This document shows, piece by piece, positions 17,886 to 26,178 of a stretch of 64,000 nucleotides of DNA. Within the stretch, counting starts at the first letter, position 1; each line of letters starts with the position of its first letter. The stretch is from Streptomyces alanosinicus. Lineage in GTDB: Bacteria > Actinomycetota > Actinomycetes > Streptomycetales > Streptomycetaceae. Location: NCBI RefSeq assembly GCF_014650595.1, contig NZ_BMVG01000015.1, positions 1-64,000 of the forward strand, given 5' to 3'. Made by a program: the position numbers and the translations under genes. The notes below the pieces were generated by a model. It was not told where the DNA came from, did no database searches, and saw only the letters and a list, made by a program, of their open reading frames with translations.

Positions 17886-19328
17886 TCAGGCGTTCTTCGG
17901 CTTGCCCTTCGCGAACAGCCAGGTGTGGAACAGCCCGTCCAGCCGTTTGCCCGAGATCTGCTCGGCCAGCCGCTCGAACTGCGCCGTCGTGCCGTGGCCG
18001 CCGCGGTGTGCGGCCGCCCAGGCGCGCAGGATCCGGAAGAAGTCACGGTCCCCGACGGCCCCGCGCAGCTCGTGCAGGGTCATGGCGCCGCGGGCGTAGA
18101 CGGGCGTACCGAAGATGTTCTTGCCGTTGCCCGGATCTCCCGGCGGGTAGGCCCACAGCGGGTCGCTCGCCGGGCGGGCGTAGAGGGCGTCGAAGGCCTT
18201 CTGGGCGCTGTCGCCGCCGTGCTGTTCGGCGTACAGCCATTCGGCGTAGGTGGCGAAGCCCTCGTTGAGCCAGATGTCCTTCCAGGCGGTCAGCGAGACG
18301 GAGTCGCCGAACCATTGGTGGGCGTTCTCGTGGACGAGGGTGCTGAGGTCGGGCGCGGAGTCGTAGACCGGCCGGGTCTGGGTCTCCAGGGCGTAGCCGA
18401 CGCCCGGGGCGTGGTCGACGATCGACCCGGCGGAGCGGAACGGGTACGGCCCGAACAGCTTGCTCTCCCAGGCCAGGACGGACGGCAGCTGCTTCAGCAC
18501 CGGCGCGGCCGCTTGCGCCTCACGTGCGTCGACGGCGTTGTACACGCGGATGCCGTCACGGGTGGTGAACTGCTGGACCTGGAACTTTCCGACGGTGGCG
18601 GTGGCCAGATAGGCGGCCATCGGCTGTGCCTCACGCCAGCGGAAGGTCGTGCGGCCGTGTGCGGTGCGCTGTCCGAGCAGGACCCCGTTCGCGACGGCCG
18701 TGCGCCCCTGGGGGACGGTGATCGTGATGTCGTACGACGACTTGTCCGTGGGGTGGGAGTTCGCCGGGAACCAGGTCATGGCGCCCTGCGGCTCGCTCGC
18801 CACGAAGGCGCCGTCGTCGGTGGGGGTCCAGCCGTCCGTGCTGCCGTCGGGGTCGGTGACCGGCTTCGGGGTGCCGTTGTAGCGGACGGTGACGCGGAAG
18901 TCCCCGCCCGAGCGCAGGGTGTGGCGCGGGGTGACGACGAGCTCCTGGCCGGCGCGGCGGAACGCGGCGGGGGTGCCGTCGACGGTGACGCCGGTGACCT
19001 TCAGGCCCGACAGGTCGAGGTCGAAGCGGCTGAGGCTCTGCGTGGCACGGGCGGTGAGGACGGCCGTGCCGTCGAGGTGCCGGGAGGAGGTGTCGTAGCC
19101 GAGGGTCAGACCGTAGTGCCGGACGTGGTAGCCGCCGTTGCCGCTGAGCGGGAAGTACGGATCGCCCGCGCCTGCCGCTCCCTCCGTGCCGGTGACGCCC
19201 GTCGCCGTGGGCGCGGCGGCCCCGATGAGTGCCGCCACGGCGACGGGGACGGTGGCGAGGACCGCCCCGCGGCGCAGACCGGGTATCCGGCTCCGGGCGG
19301 GCTGTCTGCGAGGCGGCGTCACGGGCAC
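17886..19328 (-). CDS. Secreted M1-family metallopeptidase
   Basis: The 480-residue protein starts with a twin-arginine-like/Sec leader (RRGAVLATVPVAVAALIGAAA) and so is exported. The catalytic zinc site is HENAHQWF with H333, E334 and H337, and the third ligand is E356 in WLNEGFATYAEW. The aminopeptidase N-type beta domain precedes it. The usual GxMEN substrate motif appears as GYALETQTRP, common in this short actinobacterial branch that lacks the C-terminal domain of full aminopeptidase N. It probably trims extracellular peptides. Confidence 0.9.
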   Translation of the reverse strand: MPVTPPRRQPARSRIPGLRRGAVLATVPVAVAALIGAAAPTATGVTGTEGAAGAGDPYFPLSGNGGYHVRHYGLTLGYDTSSRHLDGTAVLTARATQSLSRFDLDLSGLKVTGVTVDGTPAAFRRAGQELVVTPRHTLRSGGDFRVTVRYNGTPKPVTDPDGSTDGWTPTDDGAFVASEPQGAMTWFPANSHPTDKSSYDITITVPQGRTAVANGVLLGQRTAHGRTTFRWREAQPMAAYLATATVGKFQVQQFTTRDGIRVYNAVDAREAQAAAPVLKQLPSVLAWESKLFGPYPFRSAGSIVDHAPGVGYALETQTRPVYDSAPDLSTLVHENAHQWFGDSVSLTAWKDIWLNEGFATYAEWLYAEQHGGDSAQKAFDALYARPASDPLWAYPPGDPGNGKNIFGTPVYARGAMTLHELRGAVGDRDFFRILRAWAAAHRGGHGTTAQFERLAEQISGKRLDGLFHTWLFAKGKPKNA

Positions 19329-19493
19329 TCCTACGGGCGGTGGCGGATGATCGGCTGGCGCACAGACTAGGCGGGCCGGTGCGCCGGACTCCCTCCCATT
19401 CAGGTCAAGTCTCCTCGCGTCGCCCGCACGCGCGCGAGCGGCGGCGCAGTACGCTCACCGCACCGTCCGCCGTCCCGAGCTGGAGTGACGACC

Positions 19494-19841
19494 GTGAGCG
19501 TGCGTGTGCGCCGGATCTACGAACCGCCCGAGCCCGAGGACGGACTGCGCGTCCTGGTCGACCGGCTGTGGCCGCGCGGCATCGCCAAGGAGGCGGCGCG
19601 CATCGACGAATGGCCCAAGGCGCTCACACCCTCCACCGAGCTGCGCGAGTGGTACCACGGCGGCGGCTCGTACGAGGAGTTCCGCGGTCGTTACGAGGCG
19701 GAGCTGGCCGCCCCCGAGGCCGCCGAGCTGCTCGACGGCCTGCGCGGGACGGCCCGCGGACAGCGCGTGACCCTGCTGACCGCGTCGAAGACGCCGGAGC
19801 AGAGCCACGCGCAGGTACTGCTGGAGCTGCTGACGGGCTGA
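19494..19841 (+). CDS. DUF488-family protein
   Basis: The 115-residue protein has the DUF488 hallmark VLVDRLWPRGIAKE and a second conserved stretch ELREWYHGG, ending TLLTASKTPEQSHAQVL. Biochemical role unknown. I use GTG 19494, eight bases after GGAG; an in-frame GTG at 19485 overlaps that ribosome site. It ends 4 bases before the convergent flavin dehydrogenase gene. Confidence 0.85.
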   Translation: MSVRVRRIYEPPEPEDGLRVLVDRLWPRGIAKEAARIDEWPKALTPSTELREWYHGGGSYEEFRGRYEAELAAPEAAELLDGLRGTARGQRVTLLTASKTPEQSHAQVLLELLTG

Positions 19842-19844
19842 CTG

Positions 19845-21518
19845 TCAGCCCGTGTGCCGGGCGGCGTGCCGGCCCGCGGCCCGCCCCGAGAACAGACAGC
19901 CGCCGAGGAAGGTGCCCTCCAGCGCGTTGTAGCCGTGCACCCCGCCGCCGCCGAAGCCGGCCACCTCGCCCGCCGCGTACAGCCCGTCGATCGGCGTGCC
20001 GTCGGCGCCCAGGGCGCGGGAGTCCAGGTCGGTCTGGATGCCGCCCAGGGTCTTGCGGGTCAGCACACGCAGCCGCACGCCGATGAGGGGGCCCGCGGCC
20101 GGGTCGAGGATGCGGTGCGGGGAGGCGACCCGGCCGAGCCGGTCGCCGATGTAGCGGCGGGCGTTGTGAATGCCCTGGACCTGGGAGTCCTTGCTGTAGG
20201 GGTTGGACATCTGCAGGTCGCGGGCCTCGATCTGGCGGCGTACCTCGGCCGCGTCCAGCAGCGTCTTGCCGGTCAGCGCGTTCATCTTCCCGACCAGCTG
20301 CTCCAGGCTGCCCGCGGTCACGAAGTCCGCGCCCTTGTCGACGAAGGCCTGCACCGGTGCGGGCGCCCCCGAGCCGAGCAGCCGGTCACGCAGCACGGCT
20401 CCCCGGTCCTTGGCGGTGATGTCCGGGTTCTGCTCGGAGCCGGAGAGCGCGAACTCCTTCTCGATGATCTTCCGGGTGAGGATGAACCAGGAGTGGTCGT
20501 ATCCGGCGATGTCCTCGGTGGTGCGCAGGTACTTGAGGGTGCCCAGGGTGTCGTATCCCGGCAGACAGGGGTCGGGGAGGCGGCGGCCGAGGGCGTCCAG
20601 CCAGACGGAGGACGGGCCGGGCAGGATGCGGATGCCGTGGCCGGGCCAGATCGGGTCCCAGTTCTGCAGGCCCTCGGTGTAGTGCCACATGCGGTCGCGG
20701 TTGACCAGGCGGACGCCGGCCTCGGCGCTGATGTCGAGCATCCGGCCGTCGACGTAGGCCGGGACGCCGGTGACCATCTCGGCCGGCGGGGTGCCGAGCC
20801 GTTCGGGCCAGTAGCGGCGGACGATGTCGTGGTCGGCTCCGATGCCGCCGGTGGTGACGACGACGGCCTGGGCGGTGAGTTCGAAGTCGCCGACGCGATC
20901 GCGGTTGGAGGCGACACCGCGCGCCACGTTGTCCTCGGCGAGCACGGCGCCGCGCACGCCGCGTGCCGCGCCGTCCTCGATGACCAGCTCGTCGACCCGG
21001 TGGCGGTGGTGGAAGGTGAGCAGTCCGTCCCGGGCGGCCTGGCGGGCGTGGCGGACGAAGGGCTCGACCACGCCGGTGCCGGTGCCCCAGGCGATGTGGA
21101 AGCGGGGTACGGAGTTGCCGTGCCCGCCGGCCCTGAGGTCGCCGCGCTCGGCCCAGCCGACGGTCGGCAACAGCTCGATGCCGTGGCCGCGCAGCCAGGA
21201 CCGCTTCTCGCCGGCCGCGAACTCGACGTAGGCGCGGGCCCAGCGCACCGCCCAGGAGTCCTCGTCCGCGAGCCGGTCGAACCGGGCGCTGCCCTGCCAG
21301 TCGTTCCAGGCGAGGTCGAAGGAGTCCTTGATGCCGAGGCGGCGCTGTTCCGGGGAGCCGACGAGGAAGAGCCCGCCGAAGGACCAGAACGCCTGCCCGC
21401 CGAGGTTGGCCGCGTTCTCCTGGTCGACCAGGGCCACCCGGCGGCCCCGGCTGGTGGCTTCGTGCGCCGCGACCAGGCCGGCGAGGCCCGCTCCGACGAC
21501 GATGACGTCCGCGTCCAT
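19845..21518 (-). CDS. FAD-binding dehydrogenase, fumarate reductase / ketosteroid dehydrogenase-like
   Basis: The 557-residue protein begins DVIVVGAGLAGLVAAHEATS, followed by the acidic end of the second strand (ALVDQE), and ends with GLYAAGEVAGFGGGGVHGYN, the C-terminal FAD contact of the succinate dehydrogenase/3-ketosteroid-1-dehydrogenase superfamily. Substrate unknown. ATG at complement 21516-21518 has AGGAAGGA upstream. A TetR gene lies just upstream in the same direction, so the pair is probably one regulated unit. Confidence 0.87.
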   Translation of the reverse strand: MDADVIVVGAGLAGLVAAHEATSRGRRVALVDQENAANLGGQAFWSFGGLFLVGSPEQRRLGIKDSFDLAWNDWQGSARFDRLADEDSWAVRWARAYVEFAAGEKRSWLRGHGIELLPTVGWAERGDLRAGGHGNSVPRFHIAWGTGTGVVEPFVRHARQAARDGLLTFHHRHRVDELVIEDGAARGVRGAVLAEDNVARGVASNRDRVGDFELTAQAVVVTTGGIGADHDIVRRYWPERLGTPPAEMVTGVPAYVDGRMLDISAEAGVRLVNRDRMWHYTEGLQNWDPIWPGHGIRILPGPSSVWLDALGRRLPDPCLPGYDTLGTLKYLRTTEDIAGYDHSWFILTRKIIEKEFALSGSEQNPDITAKDRGAVLRDRLLGSGAPAPVQAFVDKGADFVTAGSLEQLVGKMNALTGKTLLDAAEVRRQIEARDLQMSNPYSKDSQVQGIHNARRYIGDRLGRVASPHRILDPAAGPLIGVRLRVLTRKTLGGIQTDLDSRALGADGTPIDGLYAAGEVAGFGGGGVHGYNALEGTFLGGCLFSGRAAGRHAARHTG

Positions 21519-21611
21519 CGTGACTGTGTCCTTCCTGACGGTCCTCATACGGGGCCCCGCGGTATACGGGATCCTGCGATGTCGAACAGGCTCATTCGGG
21601 CTTGTGCGGGC

Positions 21612-22235
21612 TCATGCGGGGACCCGGCTGCCGTCCGTGAGCAGGGCGGTGAGCAGCCGGCCCAGCCAGGCCCGGGCGGCCTCGACGTCCCTGTCCAGCA
21701 GGAGCTGGACGGTGACGCCGTCGTACGCGGCGACCACGGCGTGCGCGGCGCCCTGCGCATCGCCGAGCACGGCGGGCAGTCCGGTGTGGCCGCGCGCCCT
21801 GAGCAGCCGGTCGGCGATGGCCTCGCGAAGCCGGGCGCGGTGGTCGAGGAGGGCCCGGGCGACCTCCGGGTCGCGCGCGGCGTGCACCAGGAAGTCGGTC
21901 TTGACCAGCAGCCAGTCCACGTCGAGCAGCAGTACGTCGGTGACCCGGGCCACGGCGGCCGACACGTCGAGTCCGGGGCCGTCCTGGGCGAGGGCCTCGG
22001 CCACCTGGGCGGCGATGAGGTCGGCGCGCTCCTGGTACAGCGCGAAGAACAGCTCGTCCAGCGTGGCGAAGTTCGAGTAGAACGCGCCGCGGCTGAAGCC
22101 CGCCGCTTCGCAGACCTCCTCGATGGACACGCGCCCGAAGCCCCTGGCCGCGAACACCTCGAACGCGGCCTGAAGCAACTTGGCCCGGGTGGCGGCCCGG
22201 CGTCGGGTGACGCGCCTGGGGGTGTCCTCCGTCAC
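21612..22235 (-). CDS. TetR-family transcriptional regulator
   Basis: The 207-residue protein has the TetR helix-turn-helix (LLQAAFEVFAARGFGRVSIE, then GFSRGAFYSNFATLDELFFA) and an all-helical ligand domain. The GTG start (complement 22233-22235) is preceded by a near-ideal AAAGGAGGTG. Two tandem dyads immediately upstream (22249-22283) are likely its operators, giving autoregulation and control of the flavin dehydrogenase downstream and perhaps of the divergent AlkB-like gene. Ligand unknown. Confidence 0.92.
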   Translation of the reverse strand: MTEDTPRRVTRRRAATRAKLLQAAFEVFAARGFGRVSIEEVCEAAGFSRGAFYSNFATLDELFFALYQERADLIAAQVAEALAQDGPGLDVSAAVARVTDVLLLDVDWLLVKTDFLVHAARDPEVARALLDHRARLREAIADRLLRARGHTGLPAVLGDAQGAAHAVVAAYDGVTVQLLLDRDVEAARAWLGRLLTALLTDGSRVPA

Positions 22236-22248
22236 CGCACCTCCTTTT

Positions 22249-22283
22249 GGATACATGAACGTATCCGATACAGCGATGTATCG
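22249..22283. promoter_or_regulatory. Tandem TetR-type operators
   Basis: Two perfect inverted repeats share one base: GGATAC-N6-GTATCC (22249-22266) and CGATACA-N4-TGTATCG (22266-22283). Their centres are 17 bases apart and they share the half-site GATAC. They lie between the TetR start and the divergent AlkB-like gene. Confidence 0.75.
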
Positions 22284-22356
22284 AAAGCCCCGCGCGGTCG
22301 AGCGGAGTCGACGGAACGCGATGGAACACATTTTCGATTATGGGTACTCTGGAGCC

Positions 22357-22986
22357 ATGTCCACGCACCTGCAGGGCTCCCTGTTCGACCAGACCGACGA
22401 GGTGCGGCTCGGCTCCCTCGACGGTCTGCGCCGGACCGGGCTGGGCGCCGGCGCCTGGATCGATGTGCTGCCGGGCTGGCTGAGCGGGGCCGATGCCCTG
22501 TTCGAGCGGCTGGCGGCGGACGTGCCCTGGCACGCCGAGCGCCGCACGATGTACGACAACGTGGTGGCCGTACCGCGCCTGCTGGCCTTCTACGGGGCGC
22601 GGGACCCGCTCCCCCACCCGGTGCTGGACGAGGCGCGCGCGGCCCTGTCCCGGCACTACGCCGAGGAGCTGGGCGAGCCGTTCACCACCGCCGGACTGTG
22701 CTTCTACCGTGACGGCCGGGACAGCGTGGCCTGGCACGGGGACCGGACCGGACGCGGCGCCCGCGAGGACACGATGGTCGCGATCCTCTCCGTCGGCGCG
22801 CCCCGGGACCTGCTGCTGCGCCCGGCCGGCAAAGGCGGTACGACCCTGCGGCGGCCGCTCGGGCACGGCGACCTGATCGTGATGGGCGGCTCCTGCCAGC
22901 GCACCTGGGAACACTGCGTCCCGAAGACCACGCGGGCCGCGGGCCCCCGCATCAGCGTCCAGTTCCGGCCGCACGGCGTGCGCTGA
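22357..22986 (+). CDS. AlkB-like 2-oxoglutarate/Fe(II) dioxygenase
   Basis: The 209-residue protein has the iron ligands HGD in VAWHGDRTGRG and a distal His in RTWEHCVPK, followed by RISVQFR for 2-oxoglutarate. This matches AlkB-family enzymes that oxidatively remove alkyl groups from nucleic acids. GGAG is only two bases before the ATG, so translation may be leaderless or start at ATG 22321 (MEHIFDYG). A GGGTAC-like -10 at about 22341 would fit initiation near the ATG. It is divergent from the TetR gene. Confidence 0.88.
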   Translation: MSTHLQGSLFDQTDEVRLGSLDGLRRTGLGAGAWIDVLPGWLSGADALFERLAADVPWHAERRTMYDNVVAVPRLLAFYGARDPLPHPVLDEARAALSRHYAEELGEPFTTAGLCFYRDGRDSVAWHGDRTGRGAREDTMVAILSVGAPRDLLLRPAGKGGTTLRRPLGHGDLIVMGGSCQRTWEHCVPKTTRAAGPRISVQFRPHGVR

Positions 22987-23069
22987 CGCCTCGGCTACCC
23001 CTGGTGCGCGCGGCGCGCGGATCTGGTTGGCTGTCCCCGACGGCCAGCCGCACAGCGCTCGGGGAGATC

Positions 23070-23816
23070 ATGCGCGCAGAGGTACACCAAGTCGCCGACG
23101 GCACCTATCTGGTGCACGGCCACCACGTCAACTGGGTGATCCTCAAGGACGGCGACGCCGTCACCCTCGTGGACACCGGCTACCCCGGGGACCGCGAGGG
23201 TGTCCTGGAGTCCCTGGCCGCGGTGGGCAGTTCCCCGGAGGCGGTCGCCGCCGTACTGATCACCCACGCGCACAACGACCATCTGGGTTCGGCCGAGTAT
23301 CTGCGCGCCGCCCACGGCACCCCGGTCTATCTGCACCCGGCCGAAGTGCCGCACGCGCGGCGGGAGTTCCTGCAGCAGTGCACCCTCGGCGACGTGGTGC
23401 GCAACGCCTGGCGGCCCGGTGTCGTGTCATGGGCGCGGCACGTACTCAAGGTCGGCGGCACCGACCACAACCCCGTCACCGCGCCCGAGCCGTTCCCGGG
23501 CGAGGGCCCGCTGGACCTGCCCGGCCGCCCGGTGCCCGTGCACACCCCGGGCCACACCGACGGACACTGCGTCTACCACCTCCCCGGGGCGGGCATCGTG
23601 ATCTCCGGCGACGCCCTGGTCAGCGGGCACGCGACCTCGCGGGTCAAGGGCCCGCAGATCCTGCCCGACTTCTTCCACCACGAGCGCGCCCGGGTCGTGG
23701 ACTCGCTGACGGTGATCGGCGCGCTCGACGGCGACACCCTGCTGCCCGGACACGGTCCGGTCCACCAGGGACCGGTGCGCGCGGCGGCCGAGCAGGCCCG
23801 GGAGCGAGCCTCCTAG
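23070..23816 (+). CDS. MBL-fold metallo-hydrolase
   Basis: The 248-residue protein has the metallo-beta-lactamase signature THAHNDHLGS plus further metal ligands in HTPGHTDGHCVYH, SGDALVSGH and PGHGPVHQG. It is probably a general hydrolase such as a lactonase or thioester hydrolase. GGGGAG precedes ATG 23070. The stop TAG lies inside CTAG (23813-23816), which is followed by a sequence resembling the end of the repeat element at 59957. Confidence 0.9.
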   Translation: MRAEVHQVADGTYLVHGHHVNWVILKDGDAVTLVDTGYPGDREGVLESLAAVGSSPEAVAAVLITHAHNDHLGSAEYLRAAHGTPVYLHPAEVPHARREFLQQCTLGDVVRNAWRPGVVSWARHVLKVGGTDHNPVTAPEPFPGEGPLDLPGRPVPVHTPGHTDGHCVYHLPGAGIVISGDALVSGHATSRVKGPQILPDFFHHERARVVDSLTVIGALDGDTLLPGHGPVHQGPVRAAAEQARERAS

Positions 23817-23853
23817 GCTCTGTCGTCGAACCCCCGGGCGGGGCCTTAGGGTT
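23817..23853. repeat. Possible relic of CTAG-bounded inverted-repeat element A
   Basis: Directly after the stop codon, GCTCTGTCGTCGAAC resembles the left end of the element at 59957 (CCCTGTCGTCAAATTCCC), and a GAACCC...GGGTTC inverted pair follows. It is short and degenerate, so the assignment is tentative. Confidence 0.4.
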
Positions 23854-23859
23854 CGGGTC

Positions 23860-25095
23860 ATGGCCTTGCAGATCAGCGCCACGAACCCCGAGCACCCGGC
23901 ACTTCTGCTCGCCCTGCCCTGGGACCTGCCGCTGGCGGAGTGGCCCGCGGAATACCTCGTGCCGCTTCCGCGGGGCATCTCGCGGCACGTCGTGCGGTAC
24001 ACGCGCGCCGGTGACGAGGTGATCGCCGTCAAGGAGCTGGCCGAGCGGCCCGCGCTGCGCGAGTACGGGCTGCTGCGCGACCTCGACCGGCTCGGCATCC
24101 CCGCCGTCGACCCGCTCGCGGTGGTCACCGGCCGCACCGACGGCGCCGGCGCCCCGCTGGAGCCGGTGCTGGTCACCCGGCATCTGCGCGGCTCGATGCC
24201 GTACCGCTCGATGTTCGAGACGACCATGCGCCCGGCCACCATGCACCGGCTGATGGACGCCCTCGCCGTGCTGCTGGTCCGGCTGCATCTCGCCGGGTTC
24301 GCCTGGGGTGACTGCTCGTTGTCCAACACCCTCTTCCGGCGGGACGCGGGCGCCTACGCCGCGTATCTGGTCGACGCCGAGACCGGGGAACTGCACCCGA
24401 GGCTGAGCCCCGGGCAGCGGGAGTACGACCTTGATCTGGCCCGGGTGAACATCAGCGGCGAGCTGCTGGACCTGGAGGCCTCCGGCGCGCTGCACCCCTC
24501 CGTCGACCCGGTGGAGTTCGGGCACGGGATCTGCACCCGGTACCAGGGGCTGTGGCAGGAGCTGACCCGCACCTCGGTGTACCCGGCGGGCGAGTACCAC
24601 TACATCGAGCGCCGGATCCGCCGCCTGAACGAACTCGGCTTCGACGTCGCCGAGATGCAGATCGAGCACTCCTCCACCGGCGACACGGTCACCTTCGTGC
24701 CGAAGGTCGTCGACGCCGGCCATCACCAGCGCCAGCTGCTGCGGCTGACCGGCCTGGACACCGAGCAGAACCAGGCGCGGCGGCTGCTCGGCGACCTGGA
24801 GAGCTGGATGGCCACGCAGGACGACCACACGCCCGGCGATCCCCTCGCCGCCCGTCCCGAGGTCCTCGCCCACCGCTGGGTGCGGGACGTGTTCCGGCCG
24901 ACCGTGCGGGCCGTACCGCCCGAGCTGCGCGGCTCGATGGATCCGGCCGAGATCTACCACCAGCTCCTCGAACACCGCTGGTACCTGTCCGAACGCGCCC
25001 AGCACGACATCGGTCTCGACACCGCCGTCAAGGACTACACCGAACACGTCCTGCCCCGGGCACGCGCCGCCCTGGAGCAGGCCGGCCCCGAGTGA
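23860..25095 (+). CDS. DUF4032-domain protein with kinase-like fold
   Basis: The 411-residue protein has an N-terminal region like lipopolysaccharide/RIO-type kinases: VIAVKELAERPALREY for the nucleotide lysine, GFAWGDCSLSNTLF for the catalytic loop and YLVDAETGEL for the metal aspartate. The C-terminal half is the DUF4032 domain. Phosphotransfer is inferred, and the substrate is unknown. It is a common Streptomyces protein, intact in length. Confidence 0.8.
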   Translation: MALQISATNPEHPALLLALPWDLPLAEWPAEYLVPLPRGISRHVVRYTRAGDEVIAVKELAERPALREYGLLRDLDRLGIPAVDPLAVVTGRTDGAGAPLEPVLVTRHLRGSMPYRSMFETTMRPATMHRLMDALAVLLVRLHLAGFAWGDCSLSNTLFRRDAGAYAAYLVDAETGELHPRLSPGQREYDLDLARVNISGELLDLEASGALHPSVDPVEFGHGICTRYQGLWQELTRTSVYPAGEYHYIERRIRRLNELGFDVAEMQIEHSSTGDTVTFVPKVVDAGHHQRQLLRLTGLDTEQNQARRLLGDLESWMATQDDHTPGDPLAARPEVLAHRWVRDVFRPTVRAVPPELRGSMDPAEIYHQLLEHRWYLSERAQHDIGLDTAVKDYTEHVLPRARAALEQAGPE

Positions 25096-25096
25096 C

Positions 25097-25963
25097 TCAG
25101 TCGTGCGGGACCACGGCGACCGGGCAGTCCGCGTGGTGCAGCACGCCGTGCGCGACGGAGCCGATCCGCGAGCCCACGGCACCGCGGTGGGCCCGGCGTC
25201 CGACGACCGTCAGCTGGGCCCGGCCGGCCAGCGACAGCAGTACCTGGCCCGCGCTGCCCATCTCGATGTGCTCGGCCACGGGCACCTCGGGGAACCGCTC
25301 ACGCCACGGCCGCAGCGCCTCGGCCAGCGCCTGCCGCTCGAACTGCTCGGGACCGCCCGCGTCGTCCAGCAGCCTGAGCGAGCCGGGGCTGTAGGCGAAG
25401 ACGGGCGGCAGGGTCCACGCCCGTACGGCCCGTACCGTGGCGCCGCGGGCCGCCGCCGTCTCGAAGGCGAACCGCAGGGTGGCCGCGCTGTCCTCGGGGT
25501 CGCCGTGCTGACCGACGACGACGTCCCGTCCGGCGGCCTCCGCCGCCGCCCGGTCCCCGGCCCGCACCAGGACCACCGGCCGGCCCGCCCCGGCGATCAC
25601 CTGCTGGCCGACCGAGCCCAGCAGGAACCCGATGACCGGCCCGTACCCGCGTGAGCCGAGGACCAGCATCTCCGCCTGGGCCGCCGCGCGGGCCAGCGTG
25701 TGCACGGGCTCGCCCTCGACCACGTCGACGCCCACCGCCAGCTCCGGATGCCGCCCGGCGACGGCGCGCACGGCCTGCGCCACGCCCTCGGACACCCAGC
25801 CGTGCTGGGTGCTCCGGTCGGCGATGGCGAGGGACTCGGTGTAGCGCCAGGCGTGCAGCACACGCAGCGGCAGCCCGCGCCGCACGGCCTCCCGGCCGGC
25901 CCAGTCCAGCGCGGCCAGGCTCTCCTCGGTACCGTCCACCCCTGCCGTGATCGGGCGTGTCAT
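25097..25963 (-). CDS. Tandem-domain universal stress protein
   Basis: The 288-residue protein consists of two UspA folds. The first ends with the ATP-binding motif GSRGYGPVIGFLLGS and PVVLVR; the second ends with GRRAHRGAVGSRIGS and PVAVVPHD. Such proteins bind ATP and act in stress or dormancy. GAGGAGG precedes the ATG. It is divergent, across about 215 bases, from the redox two-component operon at 26179, an arrangement that suggests shared stress control, though no operator was recognised. Confidence 0.93.
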   Translation of the reverse strand: MTRPITAGVDGTEESLAALDWAGREAVRRGLPLRVLHAWRYTESLAIADRSTQHGWVSEGVAQAVRAVAGRHPELAVGVDVVEGEPVHTLARAAAQAEMLVLGSRGYGPVIGFLLGSVGQQVIAGAGRPVVLVRAGDRAAAEAAGRDVVVGQHGDPEDSAATLRFAFETAAARGATVRAVRAWTLPPVFAYSPGSLRLLDDAGGPEQFERQALAEALRPWRERFPEVPVAEHIEMGSAGQVLLSLAGRAQLTVVGRRAHRGAVGSRIGSVAHGVLHHADCPVAVVPHD

Positions 25964-26178
25964 GCGTGCGCCTCCTCATCGTCGCGTCGCTGTCGCGGCG
26001 CGTCCCACGGGAACGATCATCTCGCGGTCGCGCCACGAGCGCGCAGCCCCAGGCGTCGGATCATGGTTCGGCGCCATCCGGAGCGAACCCGGGCGATCGA
26101 ACATACGATGGCTGCGAACCGGTGCGGTGGTCTGCACGACACCGCCCCGTGGAACCGGACGCTCGGGGTGGGAGACGT

